Shown: positions 25,012-34,845 of the stretch, piece by piece
Layout: each line of letters starts with the position of its first letter
Numbering within the stretch: position 1 is the stretch's first letter
From: Veillonella rogosae JCM 15642
Lineage (GTDB): Bacteria > Bacillota > Negativicutes > Veillonellales > Veillonellaceae
Direction: 5' to 3'
DNA length: 64,000 bases
Assembly: GCF_002959775.1 (NCBI RefSeq)
Contig: NZ_PPCX01000011.1
Span: forward strand, 1 to 64,000
Position numbers and translations under genes: made by a program
Notes under the pieces: generated by a model
Told to the model about the DNA's origin: nothing
Database searches by the model: none
What the model saw: the letters and a program-made list of their open reading frames with translations, nothing else

Positions 25012-26628
25012 TTAAGAAATACCATCTGTTTTCTTATTTCTAAGGAAACCTAGATCTCCCATGCGCTTTGTCAACTCATTATAAAAGGCTTCTGCCATGG
25101 CATTTTGGTGCTTACTAGTTTGCGATTTATCGGCACTAAAAATGGTATCTTTAATTTTTTTAGTTAAAGTAGACTTAGATTTTGGTTTATTCAACAACTC
25201 CATGAACATTAAATCTTCTTCAGAAATATCTCCAATAGCATCATTAAATGAATTCCCACCGTAAATATACTCACCACCACCATCAGCTATGGCTTTCACT
25301 AAGTTTGTAAATCGTGCCGGTACATAGGATAGACCTTCCATGTACTCTTGCTTTTCTGGGAATGTTTTATAGAAACGAATACCACCGCGTACCATATGTT
25401 CTACTACAGCTTTATATAAGCTGCATACAGCAGGTTCCAATTCATCATCAGATGCATTAGCCGCCTCATGAGCCGCTTTTAATATAGCTAATGCTTCAAT
25501 CATGTTAAAGGTGCCACCATCCTTGATTAGAGCTTGAAACGTATCTTTTACTAAGGTGTTTTCAAACATTTCCAAAGCCTCTTCATCAAATAGAATTTGG
25601 AAGGTAAAGTTATTTATGGCAGTACGCACAGGAATTGTATTTACTTCAGCAGGATTCGACACAGCATAACTGATATCTTTCGCAGCACTTGCTTTACAAA
25701 TAATAGACTTACGGAATGTGGTATCAAGCATAAAATCTAAATATTGCTCTTGATCTGCTTGGCTGTTAGGCGCTAGTTGCTCAAGTTTGTCTGCAATGCT
25801 TTCATCATAAGTACGAACCATAGACAATGTAAGATCTGCATCACCTACATAAGCGAGATTATTAGCCTTAAGATGGTCGTTAAATTGATAGAGATAACAT
25901 GGATCATTATGAGGTTCTAAATGGTCATGACCTACATAATAGTCGTCCTTTTGCATAACAGAGCGCAAGGCACCGAGGAATTTACTATTACGTTCTTTAA
26001 GATTATCGTAGTTAAGGATTTGGGCACCTACCAAGCTACCCACAGTCTTACCACGCAATACCTTTTCCTTATGCGTAGATTCATCATGGCCACGATTAGC
26101 AAATAACATGAGCTGACGAACCTCTTCCATGGTATGCCAGCCTGGATAGGTATTATAAGATACGTAAGCAATACCATTATCAGCTAAATGATTGGAAATA
26201 ATATCAAGCAATTTATCCTTCATTTCATCGCTGATCCAAGAGTAGAAACCATGCGCAATAATATAGTCAAAGGTTCCCATTGATTCATCAAAATTCAAGA
26301 TATCCCCTTGTACTAAAGATACATTATCAAGTTTTGCATCCCCGATAATTTTATTCCCCTTCTCTACTTGGTCTTGTGAAAGTTCAATCCCTACAAAGGT
26401 CGCTTCAGGATTGTGAGCTGCTTGGGAAATGATATTACCACCATAGGTAGCACCTAATTCAAGGACACGCGCCGTTTTAGCCGTTGGTGGCTTAAGACCC
26501 ACAAGTGTACCATATGCCTCTAAATAGGCAGGTGTAGTAAAAGGAAATGGATAGGATTTATAGCCTAACTCTTTATATATCGTTTGTTGCATTTCTTCAT
26601 TTACCATCTGTGTATTATCCTTAGCCAT
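25012..26628 (-). CDS. Class I SAM methyltransferase with methyltransferase-regulatory domain
   Basis: This 538-residue cytosolic protein has an N-terminal Rossmann methyltransferase domain: VLELGATYGGNIISQA (about 55-70), VGIELSQDQVEKG, VQGDILNF and DYIIAHGFYSWI. A middle region follows that resembles the methyltransferase-regulatory domain found in this protein group, then a less conserved C-terminal part. The acceptor molecule is unknown. AGAGG precedes the ATG. It is flanked by its own terminator and that of PFOR, so it is probably monocistronic. Confidence 0.78.
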   Translation of the reverse strand: MAKDNTQMVNEEMQQTIYKELGYKSYPFPFTTPAYLEAYGTLVGLKPPTAKTARVLELGATYGGNIISQAAHNPEATFVGIELSQDQVEKGNKIIGDAKLDNVSLVQGDILNFDESMGTFDYIIAHGFYSWISDEMKDKLLDIISNHLADNGIAYVSYNTYPGWHTMEEVRQLMLFANRGHDESTHKEKVLRGKTVGSLVGAQILNYDNLKERNSKFLGALRSVMQKDDYYVGHDHLEPHNDPCYLYQFNDHLKANNLAYVGDADLTLSMVRTYDESIADKLEQLAPNSQADQEQYLDFMLDTTFRKSIICKASAAKDISYAVSNPAEVNTIPVRTAINNFTFQILFDEEALEMFENTLVKDTFQALIKDGGTFNMIEALAILKAAHEAANASDDELEPAVCSLYKAVVEHMVRGGIRFYKTFPEKQEYMEGLSYVPARFTNLVKAIADGGGEYIYGGNSFNDAIGDISEEDLMFMELLNKPKSKSTLTKKIKDTIFSADKSQTSKHQNAMAEAFYNELTKRMGDLGFLRNKKTDGIS

Positions 26629-26780
26629 ATATACCTCTATATTTAATATTAGAATTATTCAAATATGTATTACTAACATTATGTATTGCTAGCATTATGC
26701 ATAGCTACTTATCATTATACCAAATTCCAAATATATTACCTATGTTTTAAGCAGTTGATACTTAAATAATACAACAAAAA

Positions 26781-26804
26781 GAGGCACCCTCGAAAGGGTG
26801 CCTC
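26781..26804 (-). terminator. Terminator of the PFOR gene
   Basis: A 10-bp perfect stem (GAGGCACCCT / AGGGTGCCTC) with a 4-nt loop is followed by TTTTT on the minus strand, 29 nt after the stop. Confidence 0.92.
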
Positions 26805-26832
26805 ATATAGTTATCAGTCGTTAAATAACGAA

Positions 26833-29800
26833 TTATTTTACGTCTTCAAAACCTTTTTGTAAGCGAACATAGCTTAAGCGACGTTCTTTAGCGTCTTGTT
26901 CAGTTTTAGCGAACAATTCTTCTGCAACGTCTGGAGCTGCTTTAGCCAAGGAAGCGTAACGTACTTCACCTTTAAGGAAGTCTTGGAAGCTTTCAGTTGG
27001 TTCTTTGGAATCCAAGGAGAATGGATTTTTACCTTCTTCTTTAAGTTGAGGGTTGTATCTGTAAAGATCCCAGTAACCAGCTGCAACTGCTTTACGTTGT
27101 TCTTCTTGAGCTTTACCCATACCAGCTTTAATACCATGGTTGATACATGGGCTGTAAGCGATGATCAAGGATGGACCTGGATATGCTTCAGCTTCTGTAA
27201 CAGCTTTCATCAATTGGTTTTTGTCTGCGCCCATAGCTACTTGTGCTACGTATACATAACCATAAGACATAGCCATCATGCCAAGGTCTTTTTTCTTAGT
27301 ACGTTTACCAGAAGCTGCGAATTGAGCAACTGCTGCTACGTTAGTGGATTTGGAAGCTTGACCACCAGTGTTGGAGTATACTTCAGTATCGAATACGAAG
27401 ATGTTGATGTCTTCGCCAGAAGCTAATACATGGTCAACACCACCGAAACCGATATCGTATGCCCAGCCGTCACCACCGAAGATCCAGTGGGAACGTTTGA
27501 TCAAGAATTGTTTTTTCTCAAGAAGTTCTTTCAACTCAGGAGTTGTAGCACCTTCAGCTTCGATAGCTGCTACTAAACGTTCGGAACGTTGACGAGTAGC
27601 CGCACCAAGGTTAGCGAATTCAAGCCATTGTTCTAAAGCTTCTTTCAATTCGCCAGTAGCAGTTTCAGCAGCTTTCGCAGCCACTTCTGCTAATTGTTGA
27701 CGAACTTTCTTAACGCCGATGTACATACCATAACCATACTCAGCATTGTCCTCGAACAAGGAGTTAGCCCAGGAAGGACCTTGACCTTGTTGGTTAGTTG
27801 TGTATGGAGATGCAGGCATGGAAGCACCCCAGATGGAGGAACAACCAGTTGCATTGGCAATCATCATGCGGTCGCCGAATAATTGAGTTAACAATTTAGC
27901 GTAAGGAGTTTCACCACAACCTGCGCAAGCACCGGAGAACTCGAACAATGGTTGTTCGAATTGAGAACCTTTAAGAGTCTCTTTCTTCATAGGGTTTTCT
28001 TTTACAGGAAGGTTAACACCGTAATTCCAAGCTTCAGCTTGTTCAATTTCAGTGTCGATGGAAGTCATTACGATAGCTTTGCCTTTTGGAGATGGACAGA
28101 TATCAACACAGTTACCGCAGCCCAAGCAGTCTAATGGGGATACTGCGATACGGAATTGAAGATCTTTAGCGCCCATAGCAGGGATTGTATCGAAATGTTC
28201 TGGAGCCGCAGCCACTTCTGCTTCAGTTGCCAAGATTGGACGAATTGTAGCATGTGGACATACGAAGGAACATTGGTTACATTGGATACAGTTTTCTGGT
28301 AACCATTTTGGAACGAACAATGCAGGACCGCGTTTTTCGAATTTAGCAGTACCAGCAGGTAATGTACCGTCTTCGTAACCAGCGAATGTGGATACAGGAA
28401 GATCGTAACCAGCTTGAGCATTGATTGGTTGTGCAATGTTTTGAACGTAGGATGGACAAGACTCACAACCAGGTTTTACTGTGTGGTTGCCTTCATCAAC
28501 AGCGTTTTTCCAGTCAGCAGGAACATCTACTTTTACCAAAGCGCCAACGCCTTGATCGATAGCAGCATTGTTCATGTCAACGATATTTTGACCTTTTTTA
28601 CCGTAAGAAGTTACTACGGATTCTTTAAGGTATTTAACAGCATCTTCAACAGGGATGATTTCAGTCAATTTGAAGAACGCAGCTTGAGTTACCATGTTGA
28701 TACGACCGCCCAAACCGATTTCGGAAGCGATTTTCGCAGCATTGATGATGTAGAAGTTCAATTCTTTTTCTGCGATTTGACGACGTAATTTAGCAGGTAA
28801 ATGTTCGTCCAATTCTTCAGGAGACCAAGTACAGTTCAATAAGAATGTACCACCTTTTTTGATGCCGCGGATCAAGTCGTATTCATGTACGTAAGATTGA
28901 CGGTGACATGCTACGAATTGAGGTTCAGTTACCAAGTAAGGTAAGTTGATTGGGTTTTTACCAAAACGAAGGTGAGACATTGTTACGCCACCAGATTTTT
29001 TGGAGTCGTAGTCGAAGTATGCTTGAGCATACATGTCAGTGTGGTCACCGATGATTTTGATAGCGGATTTATTCGCACCTACAGTACCGTCAGAACCGAA
29101 GCCCCAGAATTTACATTCAGTCAAACCAGGAGTTTCTACTTCTACGCCTTCAGCACGATCTAAGGACAAGAATGTAACATCGTCATTGATACCCAATGTG
29201 AAGAATTTCTTGCCATTTTCAGCAGCTAAGTTATCAAATACAGAAACGATGTCTGCAGGGATAACGTCTTTGGAGCTCAAACCATAACGACCAGCGATAA
29301 CTTTTACATTACGGCCGCCGTCAACTACAGCTGCTTGTACATCCAAGAACAATGGTTCAGCCAAAGCGCCTGGTTCTTTAGTACGGTCAAGAACTGCAAT
29401 GCGTTCTACAGTTTGAGGAAGAGCTTTCAACAAACGATCTGTTGCGAATGGACGGAACAAGTGAACGTTGATGAAACCTACTTTACGACCCAATTTGTTG
29501 AGGTAATCAACAGTGGATTGTACTACTTGAGCGGAAGAACCCATAGTAACGACTACGTCAGTTGCATCAGGAGCACCATGGTAGTTGAACAATTGGTAGT
29601 TAGTACCAGCCAATTTGTTAACTTCGTTCATGTAATGTTCTACAACGTCTGGAAGTTCCAAGTAGAATTTGTTGGATGCTTCACGATGTTGGAAGTATAC
29701 GTCAGGGTTTTCTGCAGTACCACGAGTTACAGGAGCATCTGGGTTCAAAGCGTTTTTACGGAAAGCTTTAACAGCGTCCATGTCTACTAATGGTTTCAAA

Positions 29801-30369
29801 TCTTCATAGTCCCAGATTTCGATTTTTTGAATTTCGTGGGATGTACGGAAACCGTCGAAGAAGTTGATGAAAGGTACGCGAGTTTTAATAGCTGTCAAAT
29901 GAGCTACCGCGGACAAGTCCATTACTTCTTGTACGGAGGATTCAGCTAGCATAGCGCAACCGGATGCACGAGCAGCCATAACGTCTTGATGATCACCAAA
30001 GATAGACAAAGCATGTGCAGCCAATGCACGAGCAGCTACTTGGAATACACCTGGAAGTAATTCACCTGCTACTTTGTATAAATTAGGAAGCATCAATAAC
30101 AAACCTTGGGAAGATGTGAAAGTTGTTGTTAATGCGCCAGCTTGTAAGGAACCGTGGAATGCAGCAGCAGCGCCTGCTTCAGATTGCATTTCTACAACTT
30201 GAACAGTGTTGCCGAAGATGTTTTTACGACCAGCAGCAGACCATTCGTCAATGTGTTCTGGCATTGGGGAAGATGGAGTGATTGGGTAAATCGCAGCAAC
30301 TTCTGTAAAACCATAAGAAACGTGAGCAGCCGCTTGGTTGCCGTCCATAGTTTTAAATTTACGACTCAT
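26833..30369 (-). CDS. nifJ: Pyruvate:ferredoxin (flavodoxin) oxidoreductase, single chain
   Basis: The enzyme oxidises pyruvate to acetyl-CoA and CO2 and reduces ferredoxin, a central step of anaerobic energy metabolism. The 1178-residue chain carries all domains: N-terminal pyrimidine-binding region (YPITPSSPMPEHIDEW), the transketolase C-like domain, the gamma domain, two 4Fe-4S clusters (CIQCNQCSFVCPHA near 693 and CLGCGNCVDICPSPKG near 750), a further CAGCGE near 815, and the TPP site (GDGWAYDIGFGG, then SNTGGQASKST). AAGGAGG precedes the ATG. A LysR gene is divergent. Confidence 0.96.
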   Translation of the reverse strand: MSRKFKTMDGNQAAAHVSYGFTEVAAIYPITPSSPMPEHIDEWSAAGRKNIFGNTVQVVEMQSEAGAAAAFHGSLQAGALTTTFTSSQGLLLMLPNLYKVAGELLPGVFQVAARALAAHALSIFGDHQDVMAARASGCAMLAESSVQEVMDLSAVAHLTAIKTRVPFINFFDGFRTSHEIQKIEIWDYEDLKPLVDMDAVKAFRKNALNPDAPVTRGTAENPDVYFQHREASNKFYLELPDVVEHYMNEVNKLAGTNYQLFNYHGAPDATDVVVTMGSSAQVVQSTVDYLNKLGRKVGFINVHLFRPFATDRLLKALPQTVERIAVLDRTKEPGALAEPLFLDVQAAVVDGGRNVKVIAGRYGLSSKDVIPADIVSVFDNLAAENGKKFFTLGINDDVTFLSLDRAEGVEVETPGLTECKFWGFGSDGTVGANKSAIKIIGDHTDMYAQAYFDYDSKKSGGVTMSHLRFGKNPINLPYLVTEPQFVACHRQSYVHEYDLIRGIKKGGTFLLNCTWSPEELDEHLPAKLRRQIAEKELNFYIINAAKIASEIGLGGRINMVTQAAFFKLTEIIPVEDAVKYLKESVVTSYGKKGQNIVDMNNAAIDQGVGALVKVDVPADWKNAVDEGNHTVKPGCESCPSYVQNIAQPINAQAGYDLPVSTFAGYEDGTLPAGTAKFEKRGPALFVPKWLPENCIQCNQCSFVCPHATIRPILATEAEVAAAPEHFDTIPAMGAKDLQFRIAVSPLDCLGCGNCVDICPSPKGKAIVMTSIDTEIEQAEAWNYGVNLPVKENPMKKETLKGSQFEQPLFEFSGACAGCGETPYAKLLTQLFGDRMMIANATGCSSIWGASMPASPYTTNQQGQGPSWANSLFEDNAEYGYGMYIGVKKVRQQLAEVAAKAAETATGELKEALEQWLEFANLGAATRQRSERLVAAIEAEGATTPELKELLEKKQFLIKRSHWIFGGDGWAYDIGFGGVDHVLASGEDINIFVFDTEVYSNTGGQASKSTNVAAVAQFAASGKRTKKKDLGMMAMSYGYVYVAQVAMGADKNQLMKAVTEAEAYPGPSLIIAYSPCINHGIKAGMGKAQEEQRKAVAAGYWDLYRYNPQLKEEGKNPFSLDSKEPTESFQDFLKGEVRYASLAKAAPDVAEELFAKTEQDAKERRLSYVRLQKGFEDVK

Positions 30370-30755
30370 GTGATTATTGCCTCCTTAAGCGTTTAGCAAA
30401 AATAGAACACTTGCTTAATCTATCATTATGTTTAGGAATAACAACCATTACAAACTTGCGTACATGAAAAAATAATGCAATAATATATATGTTATATATA
30501 ATACGGCATTATGTGTGAACATACTTTTTTGTAATGGGCACAACCATAATTCCTAATATCATAACTTGATATAGCCCTATAAGCTAATTATAACGTGCTG
30601 GGCCCTATCAACGCAACACATACAGTGACTGTCGCTTTGCCAATATTGCTATTCATGCTTTACATAAAGTAATAGCTAGTTGCATTCTAGTAATAACTAT
30701 TCTCATTTAGTTAGGTCACTTCCTATAACCAAGTTTTATTTTTAGGGGGTTAATT
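30370..30755. other. Divergent promoter region, PFOR and LysR gene
   Basis: This 386-bp AT-rich gap must hold the promoters of both genes and probably LysR binding sites. I could not single out convincing -35/-10 pairs. A TA-rich near-palindrome (about 30480-30502) is the only obvious local structure. No small gene was seen. Confidence 0.5.
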
Positions 30756-31679
30756 ATGGATTTTCATCATTTGAAATACTTCGTTGAAGTAGCTGATCAA
30801 AAAAGCTTCAGTAAGGCTGCGAGGAATTTACACATCTCCCAATCTGCTATCAGCCGTACTATCAAAGCTTTAGAAGACGAACTTGGTGTTGTTCTCTTCA
30901 TGCGTAATGCTAAATCTGTAGAACTTACTGATGGGGGTACCATCTTCTTAACCCACGCTAAACGCGTTGTGTTTATGTTTGAACATCTAAAAACTGATTT
31001 TGAAAATGAATTTCGTTTGGAGCAAGGTTCCATCCGAATTGGTATTCCACCAATTACAGATGCACCAATCTTTGCCCAATTATTAGGGGAGTTCAAAAAA
31101 GTATATCCGCAAATTGAATTAGAGCTATATGAACAAGGTTCTAAAAAGGTTGAAATCAGCGTTCAAGAAGGTTTAATTGATATTGGTATCATCTGTACTA
31201 AACCAAACCCTAAAGAATTTGAGTCCTTCTACCTTACTAGTGACCCACTTTCCGTTATCATTCCAAAATCTAGCCCTCTAGCAAAGGAAAAAGAAATTCG
31301 TTTAGAAATGTTAGCTGATGAATCCTTTGTATTACACAAAGATGACTTCAACTTACATGACGAAATCATCAAAGCTTGTAAGCACACCGGTTTCCAACCG
31401 CATATCGTGTTTGAAACAAGTCAACGTGATCTTATGTTACAAACGGTTAGTGCAGACCTTGCCATCGCATTGTTACCATCTCGCCTCTGCCCTGAGGTAG
31501 GTGAAAATACTGAGGTTGGTTCCAAGGTTGTCGTAAGACCACTAGTGCCTGAAATCATTCATACCCTCTATGTTATTTGGAAAAAAGGTCATTACCTCTC
31601 CCACGCTTCTCGCTTGTGGTTAGACTTTGTAAATTCCAAATTACCATTACCTGGATTACAACTCGAGGATCGTCAATAA
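30756..31679 (+). CDS. LysR-family transcriptional regulator
   Basis: This 307-residue regulator has an N-terminal winged helix (MDFHHLKYFVEVADQKSFSKAA, then SQSAISRTIKALEDELG). A periplasmic-binding-protein-like effector domain starts near residue 90 (GSIRIGIPPI). It is read divergently from PFOR, which by LysR convention makes PFOR a candidate target. AGGGGGT precedes the ATG. Its stop overlaps the start of the next gene by one base. The effector is unknown. Confidence 0.93.
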   Translation: MDFHHLKYFVEVADQKSFSKAARNLHISQSAISRTIKALEDELGVVLFMRNAKSVELTDGGTIFLTHAKRVVFMFEHLKTDFENEFRLEQGSIRIGIPPITDAPIFAQLLGEFKKVYPQIELELYEQGSKKVEISVQEGLIDIGIICTKPNPKEFESFYLTSDPLSVIIPKSSPLAKEKEIRLEMLADESFVLHKDDFNLHDEIIKACKHTGFQPHIVFETSQRDLMLQTVSADLAIALLPSRLCPEVGENTEVGSKVVVRPLVPEIIHTLYVIWKKGHYLSHASRLWLDFVNSKLPLPGLQLEDRQ

Positions 31680-32098
31680 TGAATAAAACATCTGGGCTCG
31701 CAGCTAAATTGCGGGCCCTTTTGAAAGCTAAAGAAGCTCCTATGTGGGGCGTGATTATTGTGCTGGTTATTGTTATAATCTTCCAGCAAATACAAATTTC
31801 AGAATTACAATGGCGCGTCGATGAAGACCACGATGGCTCCACCACTAATAGCGTAGCAGGTCGCCTATACATCCTAGAAGGGATGGCTAATAAACATGGC
31901 GATCAATTAGACGAAGTCTTTAAAAGTATTCGCCAACTCCAAAACGATGGTGCTAAGTACGACTGGGAGCTAAAACAACTACAATGGTTACACCCAGAAC
32001 TCAAAGTACAACCACCAGAGGCCAATCCACACCAATTCAAATCGACAGACTTAAACCTCGATATGAACCCTGGGAAAGTGCCTGATGTAAAAAAATAA
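31679..32098 (+). CDS. Small single-pass membrane protein, coupled to LysR
   Basis: This 139-residue protein is unrecognised. A basic N-terminus precedes one hydrophobic segment (about residues 22-40: MWGVIIVLVIVIIFQQ), then a charged, probably coiled-coil part and a proline-rich tail. The ATG at 31679 overlaps the LysR stop (TAATG) and has GAGG upstream. A longer in-frame start inside the LysR gene lacks a ribosome site. The coupling suggests a link with the regulator's function. Confidence 0.75.
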   Translation: MNKTSGLAAKLRALLKAKEAPMWGVIIVLVIVIIFQQIQISELQWRVDEDHDGSTTNSVAGRLYILEGMANKHGDQLDEVFKSIRQLQNDGAKYDWELKQLQWLHPELKVQPPEANPHQFKSTDLNLDMNPGKVPDVKK

Positions 32099-32157
32099 AA
32101 AATGCCAGATACAACGATTAGACTCAAATGAGTAATAATACTGTATCTGGCATTTTT
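32098..32157. terminator. Terminator of the LysR operon
   Basis: A 16-bp inverted repeat (AAAAATGCCAGATACA / TGTATCTGGCATTTTT) with a 28-nt loop lies directly after the stop. A/T runs at both ends allow action in both directions. Confidence 0.85.
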
Positions 32158-32244
32158 AGTTTATGATTTTATTTATCTATATTCAATAACAGAATAATTT
32201 TGTTACACAAACACTGAAATTTATTTAACTTACGTTCTATTACA

Positions 32245-33135
32245 TTAATTAAAAATTGTAACATCTTTTATTTTTCTATCTAGCCGATAATAATCATATA
32301 ATGCAAAAGATTTATCATATGCTTTTTCCTGCTCTCGTACCACAGAATAATGCCTATGATGGAAATTACCTTCATCATCTATATAAAGATAAAGATTTTT
32401 CTGGGCCATAACGCCAAATCCCATAGCTTCTAAGCCATAGCCTTTATGAACCCCGTCATTAGTATTTAGATAATCACGTAGTTCTGCTTCACGAGCTTTG
32501 TTTACCCAGCCCAATTCCAACACTCTACTAACTAAAGCATCTTCAGCGGCCTTATATGCTTTATCTGCGGCTACCAATCCTTTATCAGGGAACCCCTGAG
32601 TAGTCTCTTCATAACCAAATCCCGTTACACCAATTAAGTTTCCAGAGCCATATCTATTCTCATAAAAAATAATGGGATCTGCTACAGTAACAATTTTATC
32701 CACAAAAGGATTCCAATAGTTAGAATCAATATATCGCTCCTGCGCTTTATATTCAACAAAATATTGAGTTTTACCGGCATCATTAATTGTTGGTTTAATT
32801 TCTATTGTTCCATTCTCATATGTATAAATTGATGAATCAACATAATAAGCAGATACATAGTAATCACCAAGTATTGGCTTCAGTTTATTTTGCAACGCCT
32901 TAAGTGTATCAATTTGATTTTGATTATAAATAAATTTTGCTCGCCCTATATTCTTAACTGCCGTTTCCCAAGAATCATAAGGACCTGAAACTTCAACAAT
33001 GTCACGATTATGTACAGCCAATCGCTCAAAGGCAGCTCGCCCTTCACCAGTCGGGTCATATAATGATATAGCATTTACAGATGCGCCTAGTGTAAAAATT
33101 GTTAATACGGCTGCTAAAAATAACTTTCTATACAT
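32245..33135 (-). CDS. Secreted protein, unknown function
   Basis: This protein is 296 residues from the ATG at 33135, which has GAGAGGA 5 nt upstream; a longer in-frame start at 33186 lacks one. A signal peptide is clear (YRKLFLAAVLTIFTLGASVNA), with a likely cut after about residue 22. I recognise no domain. The mature part is rich in tyrosine and aspartate, and FVDKIVTVADPIIFYENRYG may be part of a conserved core. It probably acts in the periplasm or outside the cell. Confidence 0.75.
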   Translation of the reverse strand: MYRKLFLAAVLTIFTLGASVNAISLYDPTGEGRAAFERLAVHNRDIVEVSGPYDSWETAVKNIGRAKFIYNQNQIDTLKALQNKLKPILGDYYVSAYYVDSSIYTYENGTIEIKPTINDAGKTQYFVEYKAQERYIDSNYWNPFVDKIVTVADPIIFYENRYGSGNLIGVTGFGYEETTQGFPDKGLVAADKAYKAAEDALVSRVLELGWVNKAREAELRDYLNTNDGVHKGYGLEAMGFGVMAQKNLYLYIDDEGNFHHRHYSVVREQEKAYDKSFALYDYYRLDRKIKDVTIFN

Positions 33136-33208
33136 ATTATCCTCTCTTAATTTTATCCTGTAGATTCTATTATTCTTATTATACATAAAACAACATTATT
33201 ACTAAAGG

Positions 33209-33269
33209 AAAAGAGCTATATCTCTATATAACCGCTATTATGCGAGAGTATTAAAGATATAGCTCTTTT
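33209..33269. terminator. Terminator of the MFS gene
   Basis: A 15-bp inverted repeat (AAAAGAGCTATATCT / AGATATAGCTCTTTT) with a 31-nt loop lies just after the MFS stop. Confidence 0.8.
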
Positions 33270-33289
33270 TAAATTTGATTCAGGGCTAC

Positions 33290-34603
33290 TTAGTCCTCTT
33301 TGTGTTCCATAGATTTTGGAAGTGTTAAAATCAATAGACCTGCAAGGAACATGCATGCACCCATTACGTAATAGCCTATTGCAAAGCTACCCGTATGACC
33401 ATTGATAAAACCAAGCATATAAGGACCTACCCAGCCACCTACGTTACCGGAAGAATTAATAAGCCCCATTGCACCTGCTGCGGCTGCACCAGATAAGAAC
33501 GTAGTCGGCATGGTCCACCATACACCCATACCACCGTAAACACCAACAGCCGTTAAACAGATGAATAACAAGCTAATTTCTGGAGATGGACTGTGTGGTG
33601 TAGCAATAAAACCAAAGGTGCCAATAAACAAGGTAGTAGCAATATGCCAACGTTTTTCATTGCGCTTCTCTGAGGAGTGACCACAGTATACTTGCACAAG
33701 TAATGCAGCCGTCATTGGGATAGCAATAGACCAAGCTACCACACTTGGTGGCCAGCCAGATAAACTTTTAAGTACTTGAGGCATCCAGAAGCTAAAGCCC
33801 CAGAAGCCAATAATCCATAAGAAGTAAATTAAAGATAAAAGTAATACTTTAGGATCTCTTAAGGCTTGCCAAGTTGTATATTTCTTAACCTCTTGTTTTT
33901 TAGCTTCCTCTTTAGCTAATTCTTCTTTCATGTAAGCTTTCTCTGCATCACTTACCCAAGAAGCTTGTTCTGGTTTTTCTTTCATCCAGAATGCAAAAAT
34001 GAAAGCAAAGATTACAGCAGGTAATGCCTCTACAATGAAGAGTGTGCGCCACCCATGTAAGCCAAAGAATGTTGTATCAAGTAATATACCAGCTAACGGA
34101 CCACCAATGATATTAGAGAATAACAAAGACGTAAGCATCAAGGAAATGGCCTTTGCTCGCTCCTTTGGTAAGAACCAGTTAGGAATCAACAAGGAATATA
34201 CTACGGGATACAATGACGCTTCACATAAACCTAGTAGGAATCGATATAAGTAAAACTCCCATACAGTAGTCATGGTCGTCATTAGGACACACACTATGCC
34301 CCAACTAAACATAATGCGTGCAATCCAAAGCATAGCATTGCAACGTGCAGCGATCAAAGATGCAGGCACCTCAAAGAGAACATAGCCAATAAAGAAAATA
34401 CCTGCGCCCATGCCAAAGACCTCTGGTGTCAGCCAAGGCAAGTTTTCTTTCATCGTTAAGCCAGCATAGGCAATATTTACACGGTCCAAAAAGGCAATAA
34501 TAGAAACAATAAATAATGGCAGGACTACATGGAGCATACGCCGCGTCGTAAAGTCCTTAAAATCGATGGCCCCACTTTGAGGCTCTGGTGTAGATGAGTT
34601 CAT
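33290..34603 (-). CDS. MFS transporter, anion:cation symporter (ACS) type
   Basis: This 437-residue inner-membrane carrier has about 12 hydrophobic helices. DRVNIAYAGLTMKENL near the start and the central charged loop (EKPEQASWVSDAEKAYMKEEL) are characteristic of the ACS family, which moves organic anions such as hexuronates, tartrate or phthalate. The substrate is unknown. AAAGG precedes the ATG. It lies upstream of the cupin terminator and has no enzyme partner alongside. Confidence 0.88.
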   Translation of the reverse strand: MNSSTPEPQSGAIDFKDFTTRRMLHVVLPLFIVSIIAFLDRVNIAYAGLTMKENLPWLTPEVFGMGAGIFFIGYVLFEVPASLIAARCNAMLWIARIMFSWGIVCVLMTTMTTVWEFYLYRFLLGLCEASLYPVVYSLLIPNWFLPKERAKAISLMLTSLLFSNIIGGPLAGILLDTTFFGLHGWRTLFIVEALPAVIFAFIFAFWMKEKPEQASWVSDAEKAYMKEELAKEEAKKQEVKKYTTWQALRDPKVLLLSLIYFLWIIGFWGFSFWMPQVLKSLSGWPPSVVAWSIAIPMTAALLVQVYCGHSSEKRNEKRWHIATTLFIGTFGFIATPHSPSPEISLLFICLTAVGVYGGMGVWWTMPTTFLSGAAAAGAMGLINSSGNVGGWVGPYMLGFINGHTGSFAIGYYVMGACMFLAGLLILTLPKSMEHKED

Positions 34604-34779
34604 ATAATTCCTTTCTACTACTTAAGATATTACATACCTTATTATCTTAAGAAAACAAAAGTCCTCTGTCAATGGAATTATATAGAATATAGAAATAACA
34701 AATAGGAATAGCGAAATCAAAATGATAGCATCTGAAAATAGAAAAGGTATATTCACAAAGAGTGACTGTATAAAATAAA

Positions 34780-34841
34780 AAAGCACTTTATAGTATAATG
34801 CTGTCTCTATTACAAGATAACAAAATACTATAAAGTGCTTT
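34780..34841. terminator. Terminator of the DUF4261-cupin pair
   Basis: A 17-bp perfect inverted repeat (AAAGCACTTTATAGTAT / ATACTATAAAGTGCTTT) with a 28-nt loop lies 5 nt after the cupin stop. A run of A precedes it on the plus strand, giving T on the minus strand. Confidence 0.88.
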
Positions 34842-34845
34842 CATA

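Noticed and set aside
26874-30396. Several open frames of 60-176 codons opposite or within PFOR
   Set aside because: They have no ribosome sites and follow the codon pattern of PFOR on the other strand.
30480-30502. TA-rich palindrome as an operator for the LysR protein
   Set aside because: The sequence is simple alternating TA and does not contain a clear T-N11-A site, so I did not call it an operator.
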